A stretch of 6,513 nt of DNA. It comes from Nitrospina sp. (GTDB taxonomy: Bacteria > Nitrospinota > Nitrospinia > Nitrospinales > Nitrospinaceae). The stretch is from the NCBI GenBank assembly GCA_004357365.1, contig SMVT01000084.1, positions 1 to 6,513 of the forward strand. Direction: 5' to 3'. Below the pieces are notes generated by a model, which did not search any database, was not told the origin of the DNA, and saw only the letters and a program-made list of their open reading frames with translations. This document shows, in pieces, positions 5,434 through 6,513 of this stretch (positions are counted from its first letter, which is position 1; every line of letters begins with the position of its first letter). The position numbers and the translations under genes are program-made.

Positions 5434-6486
5434 TCACACGCAATAGGGTGGGATGCCTTCCTCCACCCATTGTCCCGCTTTATCGGTATTGAGGTGGGTG
5501 CGGTTTTTGTGGATGCCCGCCTCGATCTTCAGCCGCGACGCCTCGAACTTCGCTTCGATCTCCTGCGGCGAATCCTCGAACAGGTTGCCGAACGCGGGCA
5601 GGCATTTCAGGTTGCCGACGTCACAGCAGGGCGTCATGTTGCCGTTCTGCTGGACCGTCATGATCTCGATCGACCCGCGCGCGGCCACGCATTCCAGCAG
5701 GTAAGGGTTTTTCGGGAACGGATTGGAGGTCATGGCGCGCCGCCCCTGTTCGTCCATCCCGAACGCCGGCAGTAAATTGATCCCGAAAATAAAGTCTCCC
5801 GACTGCGTGAACGATCCGGTATCGCCCATGTGCGTCGTGTAAATGTTTTCGTCGCAGTTCGGGTTGTGCTCCGCCAGATATTGGACCTTGCCGTGATAGT
5901 CCTCCAGCAGGGCCGCGATTTCCGGAACTTCCGGTTTCAACCCCTTGAAAAAATCCACCAGCAGACCCAACTGCATGACGAGATCGGTCACCGATTCAAA
6001 GACCACGTTGGCCAGCAGTTTGTTCTGCAGGCTCATCATTTGCTGGAGCAGGTGTTTCTGCCGCTCGTGCCACACGGTGGGGTAGAGGGTGATGTCGATG
6101 CGCCCGCCGAGTTGCATGATGTCCACCAGCCGTTGCCAGCGTTTGGTTTCTTCCGACTGGATGTCGAGGTTGGTGTGCAGGCAGACGTTGGGGGTGACGG
6201 TTTTGAAAATTTTGAAGATGTCGACGATTTCGGGATTCTGCGAGGCCTCGCCGCCGGTCAGGTTGATCTCATGCTGGGCGAGGGTGTTCAGCACTTCCAC
6301 CTGTTTGATTTTGTCCGCCATCAATTGCGCCTGGGCGGGGGTCAGTTGCCAGTCGGATTTCGGCATCTGCATGAGCGGTTCGTAGACGTGGCAGAAGGTG
6401 CACTCGTCCTTCAGGTAACGACCGCAACTGACCTCGACAAAAATACTGAGCATAACGAAAACGTCCCAAAAGGGTGGTTTCTCCAC
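5434..6486 (-). CDS. Radical SAM/SPASM-domain protein with atypical Cx7Cx2C cluster motif
   Basis: Probable iron-sulfur enzyme that cleaves S-adenosylmethionine to start radical chemistry; the substrate is unknown. In the 350-residue frame from GTG 6486, Cys21, Cys29 and Cys32 (CGRYLKDECTFC) sit where the SAM-binding [4Fe-4S] cluster is expected, after strand IFVEVS. The spacing is Cx7Cx2C instead of the usual Cx3Cx2C. The SAM-contacting GGE motif follows at 78-80 (INLTGGEAS). A C-terminal SPASM-like auxiliary cluster region is suggested by Cys266, Cys287, Cys288, Cys295 and the penultimate Cys349, with the typical phrase NGNMTPCCD and a later GNLFED. The GTG has AAAAGG six bases upstream (6493-6498). 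The frame stays open to the window edge, so an earlier start is possible; ATG at residue 12 lacks a ribosome site. SPASM proteins modify ribosomal peptides, mature other enzymes or act on small molecules. No precursor peptide gene was seen beside it. Confidence 0.85.
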   Translation of the reverse strand: MEKPPFWDVFVMLSIFVEVSCGRYLKDECTFCHVYEPLMQMPKSDWQLTPAQAQLMADKIKQVEVLNTLAQHEINLTGGEASQNPEIVDIFKIFKTVTPNVCLHTNLDIQSEETKRWQRLVDIMQLGGRIDITLYPTVWHERQKHLLQQMMSLQNKLLANVVFESVTDLVMQLGLLVDFFKGLKPEVPEIAALLEDYHGKVQYLAEHNPNCDENIYTTHMGDTGSFTQSGDFIFGINLLPAFGMDEQGRRAMTSNPFPKNPYLLECVAARGSIEIMTVQQNGNMTPCCDVGNLKCLPAFGNLFEDSPQEIEAKFEASRLKIEAGIHKNRTHLNTDKAGQWVEEGIPPYCV

Positions 6487-6513
6487 ATCATACCTTTTCC
6501 GGTCCCCTATGGG

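Noticed and set aside
5422..5775. Forward open frame (117 codons) opposite the 3' end of the radical SAM gene
   Set aside because: It starts right at the terminator T-run, has no ribosome site, and overlaps the conserved SPASM region on the other strand.

Overview
The window is gene-dense, fairly GC-rich bacterial DNA with five forward genes (the first cut by the left edge) and one convergent reverse gene at the right. No tRNA, rRNA, insertion sequence or CRISPR array is visible. The lineage cannot be proved from this stretch. The diheme cytochrome c / ethylbenzene-dehydrogenase-type heme b fusion beside an NHL-repeat protein and a radical SAM/SPASM protein recalls nitrite-oxidising bacteria of the Nitrospina/Nitrospira type. 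That is an inference from gene content, and a deltaproteobacterial or other chemolithotrophic host is possible.

Layout. Bases 2-685: 3' part of a PhnD-like periplasmic binding protein. Bases 699-1460: PhnC-like ABC ATPase, in the same operon; no permease gene follows. Bases 1461-1624: AT-rich gap with a possible promoter. Bases 1628-2122: small exported protein with an EF-hand-like DxDxDGxxD loop, function unknown. Bases 2070-3674: exported cytochrome with two CxxCH heme c sites and a C-terminal heme b domain of the ethylbenzene dehydrogenase gamma type. Its start lies about 50 bases inside the preceding gene, so the two are probably translationally coupled. Bases 3675-3798: gap with a possible promoter and a perfect 13-base inverted repeat. 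Bases 3799-5355: very acidic protein carrying a six-repeat NHL beta-propeller, followed by a strong terminator at 5378-5421. Bases 5434-6486, reverse strand: radical SAM/SPASM protein with an unusual Cx7Cx2C cluster motif.

How they fit together. The left pair is the binding protein and ATPase of a phosphonate/phosphite/phosphate-type importer. The middle pair looks like an exported electron-transfer module. The cytochrome could serve as the gamma (electron-exit) subunit of a DMSO-reductase-family molybdoenzyme such as nitrite oxidoreductase, but no catalytic alpha or beta subunit is in the window. The propeller protein appears to be its own transcription unit and may be a cytoplasmic scaffold. 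The radical SAM gene is transcribed towards it and need not be functionally linked.

The most notable points are the triheme domain fusion with its overlapping small exported partner, the hyperacidic propeller, and the non-canonical radical SAM motif.
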